The translations under genes and the position numbers were made by a program. From assembly GCA_947247005.1 (NCBI GenBank), contig OX365950.1, forward strand, positions 9,126,720 through 9,190,719: a stretch of DNA of 64,000 bases, written 5' to 3'. The notes beneath the pieces were generated by a model. It did no database searches. It was given only the letters and a program-made list of their open reading frames with translations, and was not told the DNA's origin. Below are positions 1 through 12,400 of this stretch, one piece after another. This DNA is from Spisula solida (lineage: Eukaryota; Mollusca; Bivalvia; Venerida; Mactridae). Positions within the stretch are counted from its first letter, which is position 1. Each line of letters opens with the position of its first letter.

Positions 1-600
1 ATTTCTTTGCTCAGTGATATTAAAGACTTTATCATTCTTCATTAAAATTCAAAACTTGTTTAACTGTCCGTGAACTGATGGCGCACATAACTTGTTTGTG
101 GGTATCGACCGCGCCTAGATTTTTTATGCGTACTCATAAACCGGTCATTAGAACATATAGGCGGCCATGAAGGTCTACGTGTGTAAATAAATCAAAGAAC
201 GAGCTTAAGTCGTTGGAAAAGCATTGGATTGGAACGGAAATATCAATACTTGTCGTCGCCGGGTATTGTCTGTTCCGTTATATAGCTAAATATGTATTCA
301 TTAGGTATGTGCAAAGAAATAGCTGGTACCGCGTACCCATAATGCACTTTTGCGATTGGTTGGTATTTCATGGTACTGGAAAACGATGACAAGCCCTCAC
401 TGGAAGTAATATTGTACAATTGAAGTTGGCACACTTGGTATTACCGTGGACATGATTAGGTTATCCCTGTTATAAACTCAACGATTGGCATAAATTTACG
501 AGACTTGTATTAGAACTGACTCGGAGATTGTGTGAGCAAAGCTAAAAAAAACAGTCAATAGTTCCGCATGTACTTAACACCACAGCGTATAAACTCAATC

Positions 601-740
601 TAATCACTGTATGACTTATTGTGATACTATACAATTCAACTTGTATGACTTATTGCAAGCAAAAGCATATGTGGTTTCCGATTTCTGTATGACTTATTGG
701 AATACTATATAGTATACAATTCAACGTGTATGACTTATTG
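601..740 (+). repeat. Dispersed repeat with four TGTATGACTTATTG boxes
   Basis: TGTATGACTTATTG or a close form occurs near 608, 641, 686 and 727, in two units joined by TACAATTCAAC. A reverse-complement copy of the first unit, including the adjoining GCAAGCAAAAG side, is at 6444-6514. No coding potential. Family unknown. Confidence 0.7.
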
Positions 741-1224
741 CGATAACCGGAAGTTGACTAGTTGATACGCTGTGAACACTAGTTGATAATGATTTGCGAT
801 TGCCTAATTGACTTGTGTTAATTGTCTATATATTCCACATTATTCGAAAACCAAGCATGTGTGTGAATTAATTAAATACCATCGAATACATCATCATAAT
901 TTTATTCACAAATGTGACACAGTTCTAGTTAAGAACTGGGACACGAATGATTTAAATTATTCGTCTGTAGACCAAGTCATTTAAGGTACAGCCATGTTCT
1001 GAGTACTCACCAAAGCCTCGTCCTTGGTAAAATTCCGATCCCTCTGGTGAGATATCCTAAGCCCACATAGAAGGTGATGATGGATTCTTATAAGCATACG
1101 TTATATGTCTCGGATTAATAATTATTTATATTTACTCCATAGAATTATAGAATTACATCAATTTGTCAGAAAAAAGTCCATGTAACACGTCTATGTGGAT
1201 TGCAAAATGAACACGTTAATGGTA

Positions 1225-1320
1225 AAACAGCCACCTTCCAGGTAACTGCTGACTCATCCAGTGTCAGCGGATAATGTGACTGAGTAGTCACCATATAAAT
1301 GAAATAATGTTGGTCAGCGG
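1225..1320 (+). repeat. SINE body/tail fragment
   Basis: It contains GTCAGCGGATAATGTGACTG and AGTCACCATATAAATGAAAT. The same block is found at 10741-10800 and 30730-30790, where it follows a SINE body. Probably a truncated 5' end copy. Confidence 0.6.
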
Positions 1321-1485
1321 GACTGAATATTTGTAAAAGTGTCAATGTGTGATCGGAGGCACTTGTCTTAATAACAATAGTAAAGATTTCAATGAGTTTA
1401 TCAGCAAACAGTGTTGTTTTGAGAGCTCATACCAATATCTACCTGTTTCATAGTGACATTTTCAGCATACCGATTATATACTAAC

Positions 1486-1665
1486 CGCCTCGATAGCCTA
1501 GTTAAACTAAGTGATAGAGCGTCCGCTTCGAGGGTGGGAGGTCTCGGATTCGATTCCAAACCGCGTCATTCCGAAGAAGACATCAAAATGGTACCAGTAA
1601 CTCCCTTGCTAGACACTCAGCATACTCACGTGGCGACGGATATCAGGAATGACGTGTCGAGAGTG
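1486..1665 (+). repeat. tRNA-derived SINE
   Basis: A-box-like GTGATAGAGCGTCCGCTTCG and B-box-like GGATTCGATTCC are spaced as in a tRNA-derived head, followed by a body with GGTACCAGTAACTCCCTTGC that recurs at 10685 and (reverse) at 8100-8160. Pol III promoter inferred from the boxes. Confidence 0.7.
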
Positions 1666-1958
1666 ATTAATATAATTTTGAAAACTTGTTTCACAATCGA
1701 CCTAAAATAAATTAGTATAAACGATAGCGATTATATGCATGCACGACGCATTATACAATGATAAACTTTTATTGATACTAATGTGACAATTATAACTTTC
1801 ACAACACTACATCGTAGTCTATCATGAGTAATATTAATGTATGACAAACGTATTTATTCGTGAAAATATCCCCCAACCTCGGACAAATACAAATTGCTAT
1901 AAGCAATATGATGTTGACGTTTTACGCCTGACATACGGCCTGCATATTGCAAGCTTTA

Positions 1959-2262
1959 CCAGCCAGTGGATGCGCGTTATTTGTTGAATAACAATAACAT
2001 AAACAGTTACCGTGTTTGGTTGTGTATGCATGCATGCTTGGTCTCAATGATTGCTTTCAAATGCATGTCCAGCCAGTAGATGCGTGGTATTAGACAAGAA
2101 CATAAACAGTTATTTGGTTTCATCTTGTGCATTGATGCACCTAAGTTATGCAAAGCGTAAACAGTGAAGATATTTCGAATTTCAATGTCCTGGATTTTTG
2201 ACGCCTTTCAAAGGATTGACATGCATGCTTGGTCGCTATGATTGATTTCAAATGCATGTGCT
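1959..2262 (+). repeat. Imperfect local duplication
   Basis: CCAGCCAGTGGATGCGCG with AACATAAACAGTTA downstream at 1959-2008 is repeated at 2069-2112, and ATGCATGCTTGGTC with ATTTCAAATGCATGT-type sequence at 2030-2068 is repeated at 2221-2260. No coding content seen. Confidence 0.6.
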
Positions 2263-4536
2263 CTTTTAGTTAAAGTTGTACGATTGAGATCTCCATAGAG
2301 TAGATTCGTGCATCGTATACACAAAAAAGAAATGTTATTATTAAATAATGACTTGTTATTTGTTCGACTGAGTGCATGTTCAGTCGGGTGCACTTATAGA
2401 TGTTTTCAGGTCAGAGGGCTTGAACATTGAAATAATGTATCGCATGAATTGTATTCGCACAATTGGGTTTCTGCTTTTATGACTTCATAAAAAGACGTAA
2501 AAATAAAATATATCCTTTTATGGGGGAGGGGTTAACATTCTACATACAGTATTGTTATTACTGACGTGATCATGGCAAGACTCTGAACACAACTTCGATA
2601 GGTTGTGCACGTTTCTCGAGGGAATATGAGTCTTTGTGATAGCTACTAGAAGTCGTGTTCCCAACAACGTCACCGTTTTGTTGATTTTGCTGCTAGTATA
2701 TACACTGAAGAAGCCTTATAATTTGTATCCAACTATAATGTATGGGGTCGATGTTCTGTCACTAGATCGTTTAGATGGGTGAAGTAATATCAATTCACCA
2801 GCTTATTGTCAAAATGACCATATTTATGATCAAACATTATAAAACTACATTGTAGTGTGAATTATTTCTCCTAAATTATAAGCCGCTTGGCATATTTAGA
2901 ATTATAAGCTGATTATGTAATACTAGTAATACATGTAATAACTCCCTAACGGTAGGTTACAAGCTGTTTAGCATTATAAAAGTGCATGTAATAGTTATAC
3001 ATTTGTATAACTGAAAACGGTACGTTGCAACGTGGCTTTTATTTTAAATAACTCGATAAAATACATATTGAGAAACATGGCGTAAAAAGTATACTGCGGG
3101 TGCCAGACCTTCGTTTACTTTGCATTCTTACCTAGACTTATAAATCATAAATTGTAAATATAATACAGTATATAATGTTTAACATGAACTTGATATTTAT
3201 AAATCACTGTATTATTTGCGTTATGCTCTTGTGAGCACGGTGATTTCAAGAACAGATGCTAAGTACAGATAAGATTGAAAATTATGAAGCATTTCAATAA
3301 TAACAGACGAGGTCATGTTCATATACCGTTGACATAATCGGTATTCATTGTTATATACGTTAAAATGTTTTGAATGATTACCTGTAAATTATAATGACAT
3401 ATACAATGTATAAGGTAGACAATGAGTCATGTGTGCGCATTAATTAAAGTCAATACCAGGGTCATTTAAAATCATTTTGCATACAATTCAAATTTGACAG
3501 TAATGGACTTTCATGCATGGGGGTAAGAGAGCTTTAGGCATTACGTTTGCAATCGTGACGGCACATATATTTCAGTGCATGTTGATCATAGAGGTTTTGT
3601 CATTTAATGCATTCGTGACGACACAAATAACAATTCTGATCACATCGGCCTATATGCATTACAACGGACTTTACCGGAGACGAACGGAAAGGACCGAGCT
3701 TTTACGATTACACAAATTCCATCGCACTATGTAATTTGGTTGCATTTCACGAGAAAATACTCAGTTACAGGCGAAAGAAAACAAGCAAAACATACGGCCA
3801 AGCTTGACTGGGTATGGTTGGCTGCACAGAAACATTGGCTATATCAATCAACTGCCACATAATTGTCTTAAAATATTCTTGACAAACTGCATTTAAACCA
3901 AAGAATCCGAGTATAGTACGTTATTTACTGGATGTGGTGCTCTCTGGGGGATTGTTTATTTCTTATTGTGGCGATGCGACCTGAATGACGTGTGCGACCG
4001 CAGATAAAACACACGCAATAATATAGATTAATTTTGACAACGTTTTAATGTGGCTTCGTACCTATGAAGACAAACATGCTGTCAACATTACCTGTTGAAT
4101 ATCCGGGTTCAGCATGCTACTCATCATACGTCGTAGAATCATGCTCATACGTGATATCAGAGTTTATGTCATAAATTACTCACGATTATTATATTGACTG
4201 ATGGTGATAAAAAATAAAAAAATAAGTTCAATAACTTTTGGAGCGAAATATAGTAATAAACACAAGTGATGTAAACATCTATTTAAATACCCATGAATTG
4301 TGTCATTAAAAATGTATTTGTATGTATTCAACCACGATCCAAGAATTTATCATTTTAACAAGGAGTTCCCATCCTATATGGCTATTTAAATTTTATTGTG
4401 ATGTGTTGATGCGGAATCTTCCCAGGGTCACCCATACAACGGAACGGAGGTATTTATCAAGCTAGGCTTGGTGATGATAAATCAAATCCTAAAATTAAGA
4501 CGATTTTAGAGGCTAGATACTTTAACGCTTTTGTTT

Positions 4537-4613
4537 GCCTCCGTAGCTCTGTGGTTAGCGCGCTTAAATTGCCGTCTAATCTGGAGACCCGGGTTCAAAT
4601 CTGGGTGGAGGCA
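4537..4613 (+). pseudogene. tRNA-like sequence (pseudogene or SINE head)
   Basis: A 7-bp acceptor stem pairs GCCTCCG with TGGAGGC (one G-T), followed by discriminator A. The D-arm region is GCTC-TGTGGTTA-GCGC with one mismatch, and the T-arm is CCGGG-TTCAAAT-CTGGG with one mismatch. The anticodon region is about four nt too long and does not form a clean 5-bp stem, so no anticodon can be named and a functional tRNA is unlikely. Confidence 0.5.
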
Positions 4614-6443
4614 CTGATATGCAGGCCATGTTTCAGCAGATAGCTTACTGGCAAATAAAGGATACGTTTTGCATTTGATACATAAATATATCTATGTGAC
4701 GTATATAATGAGCCATTGATATAATAACGCAAATAATTTTTAAACACGTAGGCGTCACACACTCGTTCGTAAAATTAAAACATCCATGTTCAAATGTCCG
4801 TTCTGTCTGTGGATGTTAAAAGCCGCCCCAAAACCGATATTTAAAGAGCCTGTGTTTACAGATTAAGAAGTAAAAAACACTTCCGGGTTTCAGAGAATTT
4901 ACAAACTAAAAATTGGTTTACATATCATAGAATTACGACACACGTCTTGGCCACAAGTAACTGTTTCATTGATAAAGAGTAAAAAAAAATATTTTATAAA
5001 ATTTATGTTATCTTAGATATTATAAATTTTATAAACAAACATTACTCTTACTCAGTTACCTGTCTTCTTGACATGGTCCTTTCGTACATGGAATCAAAGA
5101 CCTAAATATACATGCATATTTAGGTATTTGATGAAATTTACAACGAGGTGTCGAGTGACTCTTCCTAGTTATAAATAACGTATATTGTATGTCGTAAAAT
5201 TTGGTTATCATGTAAAATATGTTTAAACTAATAAATAATACGGATAGCAGTCATATTAAGTCAGTCACGTCTTCTAACGCTCATCTTCTGACTTGATATT
5301 GTATTTTATACGATCATTATATTATAGAATTATGTATGTTAAATACGAGTCTAACGAGGTTAAACCCGACACACCCATACCAGCACCATAGTCGCCATGT
5401 GTAGTGTTTACAGGAGGTAGTCGCGTTGTGACTGTTGTCCTCCAATGCAAAATTGTCGTCAATGCAACATGGCACATAATAGTCTTTGAATGCATCATTT
5501 ATTTGGCTTTTGCAATAACACCGTGTATAATATCGTGTATGTGTGTCATGTAATTGTGAAGCGCAATAGAATATTTTTTTTTATAATTTATGAGCTATAC
5601 AATTTTGTATTTATATAAAAACAACATTCGAAGTACTGTATGTCACATCCCCTGCAGATTTGTTAGCTTTGATTTACATTCACAAATTTCTCTTTATCAA
5701 TAAATTGTATGTAGCAAAGATTGCAGAAATCTAATTTGATGTTTTAAATAGTTTTCTGTGCTAACATACTGTTGGAATTCTTAATACTATTGATTTGACA
5801 TTATAATTTGGTTGTGCAAATAGTCCAGGGTGGTTCGAAACGAAAATCCAATGTGTACTCTTTATTTCAATCATTGAGAGCTACTTTTTACAATTAACAA
5901 AGATAAAAATATTCAGTAAGTGTAGGCATTCATGTCGACTTTATGAAGCGCAGTATTTAATTCTATAACAACTTACAAAGATTTTGAATAAATCCCGGTT
6001 GACAGAACCGCTTCATTGGTTTTCTTAACTTGAATGCTAACACGCATTGAAATAAGATTATAGCAAAACCGGTTATAGGTAAACTATTGCTAACAGTTTA
6101 ACAATATTGCATTACTTATGGAATAAATATAGTCATATTGTGAAGTATAACTATTTCTGTGTCGTTTTAAGTTCAAACAGTGTGGGGCATACTGTTAATA
6201 CAAAGTCCACCAACTTCCGTGTCTTATAAATTACGTTAAAGTGAAGTACGGGGATATTGGCCTGATCCTAACATTTATGCATGGTTATTTACAAAGTTTT
6301 TGCGTTGAATGAATCAATTTCCTCCAGAAAATCGTGCAATATCGGTCCTCTAGATGTGTGCTTGTTTTACACACCGGACGTCTTCGTCTCCGGCGTGTCC
6401 CCGATTATGAAAGATACATCCTGAGTTATAACTATAGACAACT

Positions 6444-6514
6444 TTTGCTCGCAATTAGTCATACAAGTTGAATCGTGTAGTCTCTCAATAAGTCATACAG
6501 TGATTAGCTTTATA
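6444..6514 (-). repeat. Inverted copy of the 601-665 repeat
   Basis: Reverse complement reads ATCACTGTATGACTTATTGA, then ATTCAACTTGTATGACTAAT and TTGCGAGCAAAAG, matching 602-665 with a few substitutions. Confidence 0.7.
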
Positions 6515-6810
6515 TACGCTATGATTGAAAGAGCATAAGATATGAGAAGGCGGACACACTCAAGCCGGGTCGTAAATACTTCCTCTTGAATACCATTTAA
6601 CACGAGGCCATCAACAAATAAAATAAACACTTGAATATAAATCAACCAAAGAATCAAAATGAATTTGGGTTGTTTTGAAATAAATGAATAGATCTGCAGA
6701 ATTTCGTAACGGTGTTCTTTACGAAAACTTCCCCAAGTGTTTCAAGGGTATCAGCCCGACTGATGTGAGTCAGTCCGTGGTTTACGTGGTTTAATTCAAT
6801 CCCTGAGTCA

Positions 6811-6841
6811 GTTTACAGTTTACAGTTTACAGTTTACAGTT
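6811..6841 (+). repeat. Heptamer microsatellite (GTTTACA)n
   Basis: Four to five tandem copies of GTTTACA. Confidence 0.85.
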
Positions 6842-7559
6842 GTTTATTTATAAGGCTTAAGTCATAACATGCGAAATACCAACCAACCATCGATTGTTAT
6901 GATATGCGAGTCTATCAATTAGAACCGATTTTGTCATAATAACTGCAATAATCATTCTTGAACAACGCAATCATACTCGTAAACAATTTATTAAGAATGA
7001 TTTTCCCAAACCAATGCTCCGAAACGTGTTAATGTCATTGACCTTACTATCAGGAATAATACATCACATTTACTCCAAGCAAACCAATCATGTTCTTGGC
7101 ATATTCTGTTTAAGTATAAGAGTTAAGACTTTTCTGACAATATGACCATATTTCGATCAGTGATCAGTTGCACTATATCATGTTTAGCGATGTATTAGAT
7201 CCATGTCCCATTTCACTGCTTGTTGTCTAGTTAATTTTAGCATACATTGTAATTCAATTTTACGGTCATCCAACCATTAAAGATTCCTTTTCCATTCCCA
7301 TAAATGCTTGGTCTGACATTACATCGACATTGATGTTTAACTGCTGTATATGGGTAACATTTGTAATTCTTTAGACCTTCGTGTTAAGGATGACCCAGAA
7401 AAATGCGAGCACTTATTTTCAATGGGTTCATAAAGTTCCATTTGAAGCGACGGCAAATAAAAGAGACAGTGGTGTGATACAATCGATCCTGGTACGATAC
7501 CCTAGCTATTTGCGAATACTTTTTGATTCTTTAACGTGACCAATAACGTTACTCGCCAG

Positions 7560-7700
7560 ACTTTCTCGGGGTTTCCAGCCAGATCATCTCTAGTTGGGTG
7601 GTAAACAACGAAAAGCGTTTCTTAAAAGCCCAGTCTCCTGGTCGGGATTCGAGTCGGGGACCTCTGGTTCGATAATCGCGAGCGTTTACAACTCATCCAT
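7560..7700 (-). repeat. Degenerate tRNA-derived SINE, minus strand
   Basis: Contains reverse B-box-like GATTCGAGTCGGGGACC and a flank related to the minus-strand element at 49500-49625 (TTTCCAG, AGTTGGGTGG). An open frame across it (7594-7872) is incidental. Confidence 0.45.
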
Positions 7701-8094
7701 CGTATCATCCGTGTGTTTGAAAACATCGACTTATGCCATGGATGCCATTAACTTCAACAAAGGAGTAAAAACGGGTTCATGCTCTTTTATCCGACAGTGT
7801 TTAATTGTATTGCCGATTTCGAAACATATTAAAAACCACTCAAGTGTCTCACTGGTGGGCGATGAAATTTAATTTAAAATAGTTTCTATTGATATGAGGA
7901 CCTGTTCTATAATATAGTATGTAAACTTCCTGTTCATATACACGCTACATTTATTTTTAGCGTATACGTTTTGTAATATTTTGTAATGTTTTTAGATCGA
8001 TTGTGAAACAAGATCTTACAGCTGTGATTAATCATTATCGACACCTCATTCCTATTGGTACCCATTGTCACGGAAGTATGAGAGAAAAGAAGCC

Positions 8095-8215
8095 AGTTTT
8101 CCTTCTTTATGCTTAGCGTCTAGCAAGGGAATTACTGGTGGCATTGGTATGACTCAGCCTGTGAGCGAAGCCAGGGCCTTTCGTACTCGAAGCGGACGCT
8201 ATCGTCCCATTACAA
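8095..8215 (-). repeat. tRNA-derived SINE, minus strand
   Basis: The reverse complement begins GATAGCGTCCGCTTCGAG and ends with ACCAGTAATTCCCTTGCTAG and ACGCTAAGCATAAAGAAGG, matching the family at 1486 and 10595. Confidence 0.65.
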
Positions 8216-9094
8216 CATCGAACAAATAGTCATTTGTTTCACAAATAAATCACAGTCATATTGAACTTTTTATCTTCATCATTGTGAAGTCAAGCACAAA
8301 AATCCGCGGCACATGTAGTCATTTGAAGTAGGTTGAAAATGATAATTGTTTAAGTGTAATTGATGTTACTTTCACTGGCTTTATTGTATCGCATGTCATC
8401 GAGTTTGTCAAACCTGACGATTAAATGTACAAATTACTTGTTATGCCCCCAGGACGACTTTTCACAGTCCTACTTTACATTTACATCTAGAATGAACATC
8501 AGCAATAACTTTCTGAATGTAGTAAACATAGTGTACTACTTTGGCAGGCCCGCCTTGATGGTGTTAGAAATTAAAATAGATGTGTATGAAAGATAGATAT
8601 AGAACACATGTCTTGTGCTTTGTGCATGAAGGAATGTACCGAGGCATGACAATGCAACTGTTCTAAGTAGATACTTTGTACTTGATATCGAATAACTCCG
8701 TGTTTATGGTTCTATTTAAATAGTTAGCCTCCATGACGTTATGAATAATTTTCTTGAAATTTGTCGATAACGGTATACACGTATCAGGCCTTGCATGCAT
8801 ATTCTGGTCATGAAACATAATCACATATAGACAATCAAGCGAGTTTGAGCTCCTTAAAGAAGGAAAGGTCATGGAAAGAATTGGCGTAATTGGTTTACAA
8901 GAAACCTTCTTTCTCCGAAGTTCCTCATCACATTTACTACAGGACTGTCAATTCGCACGCAGTGATTCCCCTTGCCGTTAGGCTGTAGTCGCAACCACCG
9001 TGACGTCAACACTGTGGGGAGTTTGCCGGACTGCTACCCTTTAAAACCAGACACCTGACAGATAGAAACACACAGTAACCTAACTAACGAACAG

Positions 9095-9180
9095 CTTAAC
9101 AACCGGTCATGTCATATTGGATTCGAACCTGCGACATTCAGTTACAAGGAGGCTAATGTATCCAGTTAGCCAAATGTACG
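9095..9180 (-). repeat. tRNA-like SINE head, minus strand
   Basis: Reverse complement shows TGGCTAACTGGATACATTAG and a B-box GGTTCGAATCC. Acceptor stem not preserved. Confidence 0.5.
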
Positions 9181-9315
9181 TTGTTTTAAGCCTAGTCAAC
9201 AGTATTTTAGTCATTAGTAGATTACCCAGTCACATTATCTTGACACATAGGGAACCAAATGTTACCTGGAACTAACTATGCTGAGTGCCAAGTAAGGGAG
9301 ACATACCAGACATAT

Positions 9316-9450
9316 GGGGTGATATTCAATATTGATCTTATTTAATTGGAGAATAAGGATAGCCAATCATATCTCCTGTTACTGACCAAGAGTTTAATAT
9401 GGTGTGATCTGATTGGTTGTCCGAGTAAGATCAATATTGAATACCACCCC
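9316..9450. mobile_element. MITE with 24-bp terminal inverted repeats
   Basis: GGGGTGATATTCAATATTGA at the left end is matched by the inverse of TCAATATTGAATACCACCCC at the right end; the interior is about 85 bp with no coding content. No clear target duplication. Confidence 0.8.
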
Positions 9451-12400
9451 TGGTATCGACTTCAGTGTTTTAAAGGTGGAGTAAGATATGTTGATGTCCA
9501 GATGGCATTGGCTTATGAAAAAGTACATCGAGTTTGTACCAATGAAGTTGTATATTTATCTTAAGTCCGTGTATGCACTCTTATCGCCAGACAGGTATGC
9601 ACGTTTTCGTAACAATGTTATCACCCACACACTACCTGACCTAGGCGTACATGCCTACGCTGTAACATAAATAAACTTAGAAGTAGACAACGAGAGTGAT
9701 TAATAATTATTAAATTAATTGAAATAACGTGTTTTGCGATCAATGAATAATAAAAATAATCTTACAAACAAGCTTGATATCTTTTTTATTTTCCTATTTA
9801 CGTACGACATTTTTTGTAATGTGTATGATACATCACTGAAATTTACCTGACAGCTGTACTTATCGAAGTGCTATTAAAGTTCAATGGAAGTAAACTCATA
9901 AATTAAATGCATTTTGCTTAATTTGTATGCTAACTTTTTGACGCACATGCATCATATTACTTCAAGCGCCTGACCATGGACTGTCGAGTCCCAACTTATT
10001 AGTCCCGAATTATCATCAGTATCATTTGATCAGCGACAAACGAGGGACCTACGCTTGTACCCTTTTAAAGACACAACAATTTTGGTTTGATCCTAGGGCG
10101 GATTGACTACGGCCATGATGCAGCTTTCTTGCTTTTCCTTAACTATAAGTGTATGGTCGGTCTCTTCAGGTGCAAGTAGTCTTCTCGTTATGAAGGCGTG
10201 TGATAATTACACTTATATCATTGCATAGAACGTCACACATGTCAGCTTGACCTTTGGCGATTTACCAAACTGCACAAATACTTACTTATAATAAGCAAGT
10301 AAACATAGTTTAACTGTAACATAGTCACAGAACAAATGGCATTGAAATATAAAAAGTCCGACTGTAGGTTATTTGCGAGTCAATATTTGTTTATAAGTAA
10401 CTTATACTCTATGTTATATTTACTGTTAACAAATATTGTTATGCATTATATTTATATACAGGAAAACGTTTGTGTCGATTCCTGTCGTATATCCATTGTT
10501 GTTAGTACAGATTATGACAATTATGCACTGTTTACTCATCGGCCTTATGCGTACTAAAGTCTTGCCTGGTTTATTTCAAAATCCAGCCATGGTTCCGCAT
10601 CTATAGCCTAGTGCTAGAGCGTCCGCTTCGAGTGCAAGAGGTCGTGTGTTCGTTCCAAGATCGCGAAATACAAAAGCCGTCTAAAGGGGTACTGATATAT
10701 CTCCCTTGTTTGGCGCTCACTATAGTTAGTTCTGGAAACGCTGGTCGCTCGGTGTCAAGATAATGTGATTGGATAGTCTTAATATGACTGAAATACAGTG
10801 TGATTTATAACAATTTAAAACAACAGGGGTCAATACGAAGGTTGGCTCAGCGTTAACCAGTCAATTTGTCAGCCTTGCCCATCACACGACGTATTTGGAG
10901 AAATGTCTTGGAACACAGTTCATTCTTACGTAGGCTAGTTTCTGATATTTATATACTTTATAGCAAAGGACATACATTACGAAGATTCTAAAGACCAGAA
11001 ACTTGATTAATTCTTATCATGAAAATCCTCAACTTTTCCTTCTACGACTTTCTTATACCTAACAACAAAGTCGAAGCCTTGTAATGAATACCAAATCCAT
11101 CAATTTGTTATCTTTGCTAATGTGAACTAGTGCGAGTTGAATAATACATCTTTACTTTTTGTAAATCACAATAACTTGACATCAAACTTATCAGTTGCAT
11201 AATTGTGTGCACTGCCAACAAGGAAAATAAACACATCAAAACGGTATCTTTTGAAATCACTAAAAGTTTACGTAATATATAATGCTCACGTGTCCTGGTT
11301 CGTATCTCTATTGTTGGAGGTGCATGCGGGTAGTAAACAAATATTGATAAAGCCAGTTGCTGTGTCCGATATTTTATTACCTCCGTGCCTTGAGCTCGCA
11401 GGTATATTGGATAGCTCAAAGTGAAAAGTCCACGGAGGGGCACGTGACCTGTTATCGATGGTTTACGATTTCAAAAAAAAAATCAAAAAAAAGAAGCATT
11501 TTGTAAGAATGTCGTGAACCAGACTAATTCCATTATTCCATGCGGATTACATCGGTCTTTGTCGCATTGCAATAGTTTATTTACCGAAGAAATCAGAACT
11601 GTCCGAAATATCACTGTGAGCGCTAGGCAAATGAGACCATGTATCTAAACAGCAGGTGTCTGCAGCTGTACAAGCAAAGCGCTTCCCCTTTCCGGTCAAT
11701 GATAAATATATTGGGCAATGGAGTACATCGTAGAGAACACATTGCTAGATTAACCGAAGCATGGTATATTGATACATGATAATGTTTTTCAAATTATTTG
11801 TTGATCATTCGCTCGGCACATAACAAAACCAAATAATTAGAGGATATATGTTTGTTTAAACTGAATACGATTTATATCCCATCATGACATTTGTTGTAAT
11901 GTTGTGATAAAGTTCAAAATTACTGTTACATATTGTAGTTGGTTATGTTAGATTAATCGGAATTGTCCGATATTACAAGTCATGTATTTGAATTATTTGG
12001 ACATGTATATTTAACAACTGGAATAAATTCGATCAGCATCCAAACTGCAAAAATACATCCTAAACAATACAACTAAATCATCTGCCCGCAGAAAACTATT
12101 CGACTTGTATACCTTTAGATACAAAGAAGGGAATGGGCGTATTCGTTTTAATCTTGTGAGTAACACTTACCAATCTCCGGATCTGTCGCCACGATTTGCT
12201 TACTCGTCCGGGTCTACGACTTTGGTATTTTCCAGGCGACTGATTCCCTTATACCAACAACTGTTTGTCTATATCGTTGTCTATATCGTTGAGCTATTTC
12301 AACCTCCTGTATTAAAGATTGTATTTATTCTTCTGGTATATTGTGGGCGTGACATAATGATGTTAAAACCATGTTATAATAAATCTAAGAAATCGCATAG

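Larger units (their letters stand above)
1..9315. other. Non-coding, repeat-bearing upstream region
   Basis: No ORF here resembles a protein I know and none is longer than about 90 codons. The stretch holds scattered SINE and tRNA-like fragments, short direct repeats and a heptamer microsatellite, listed separately. It may be intergenic or part of the transporter's 5' intron; the missing start exon prevents deciding. Confidence 0.6.

Noticed and set aside
4537..4613. A functional tRNA gene
   Set aside because: The acceptor stem is good, but the anticodon arm has extra bases and cannot form a standard stem and loop.
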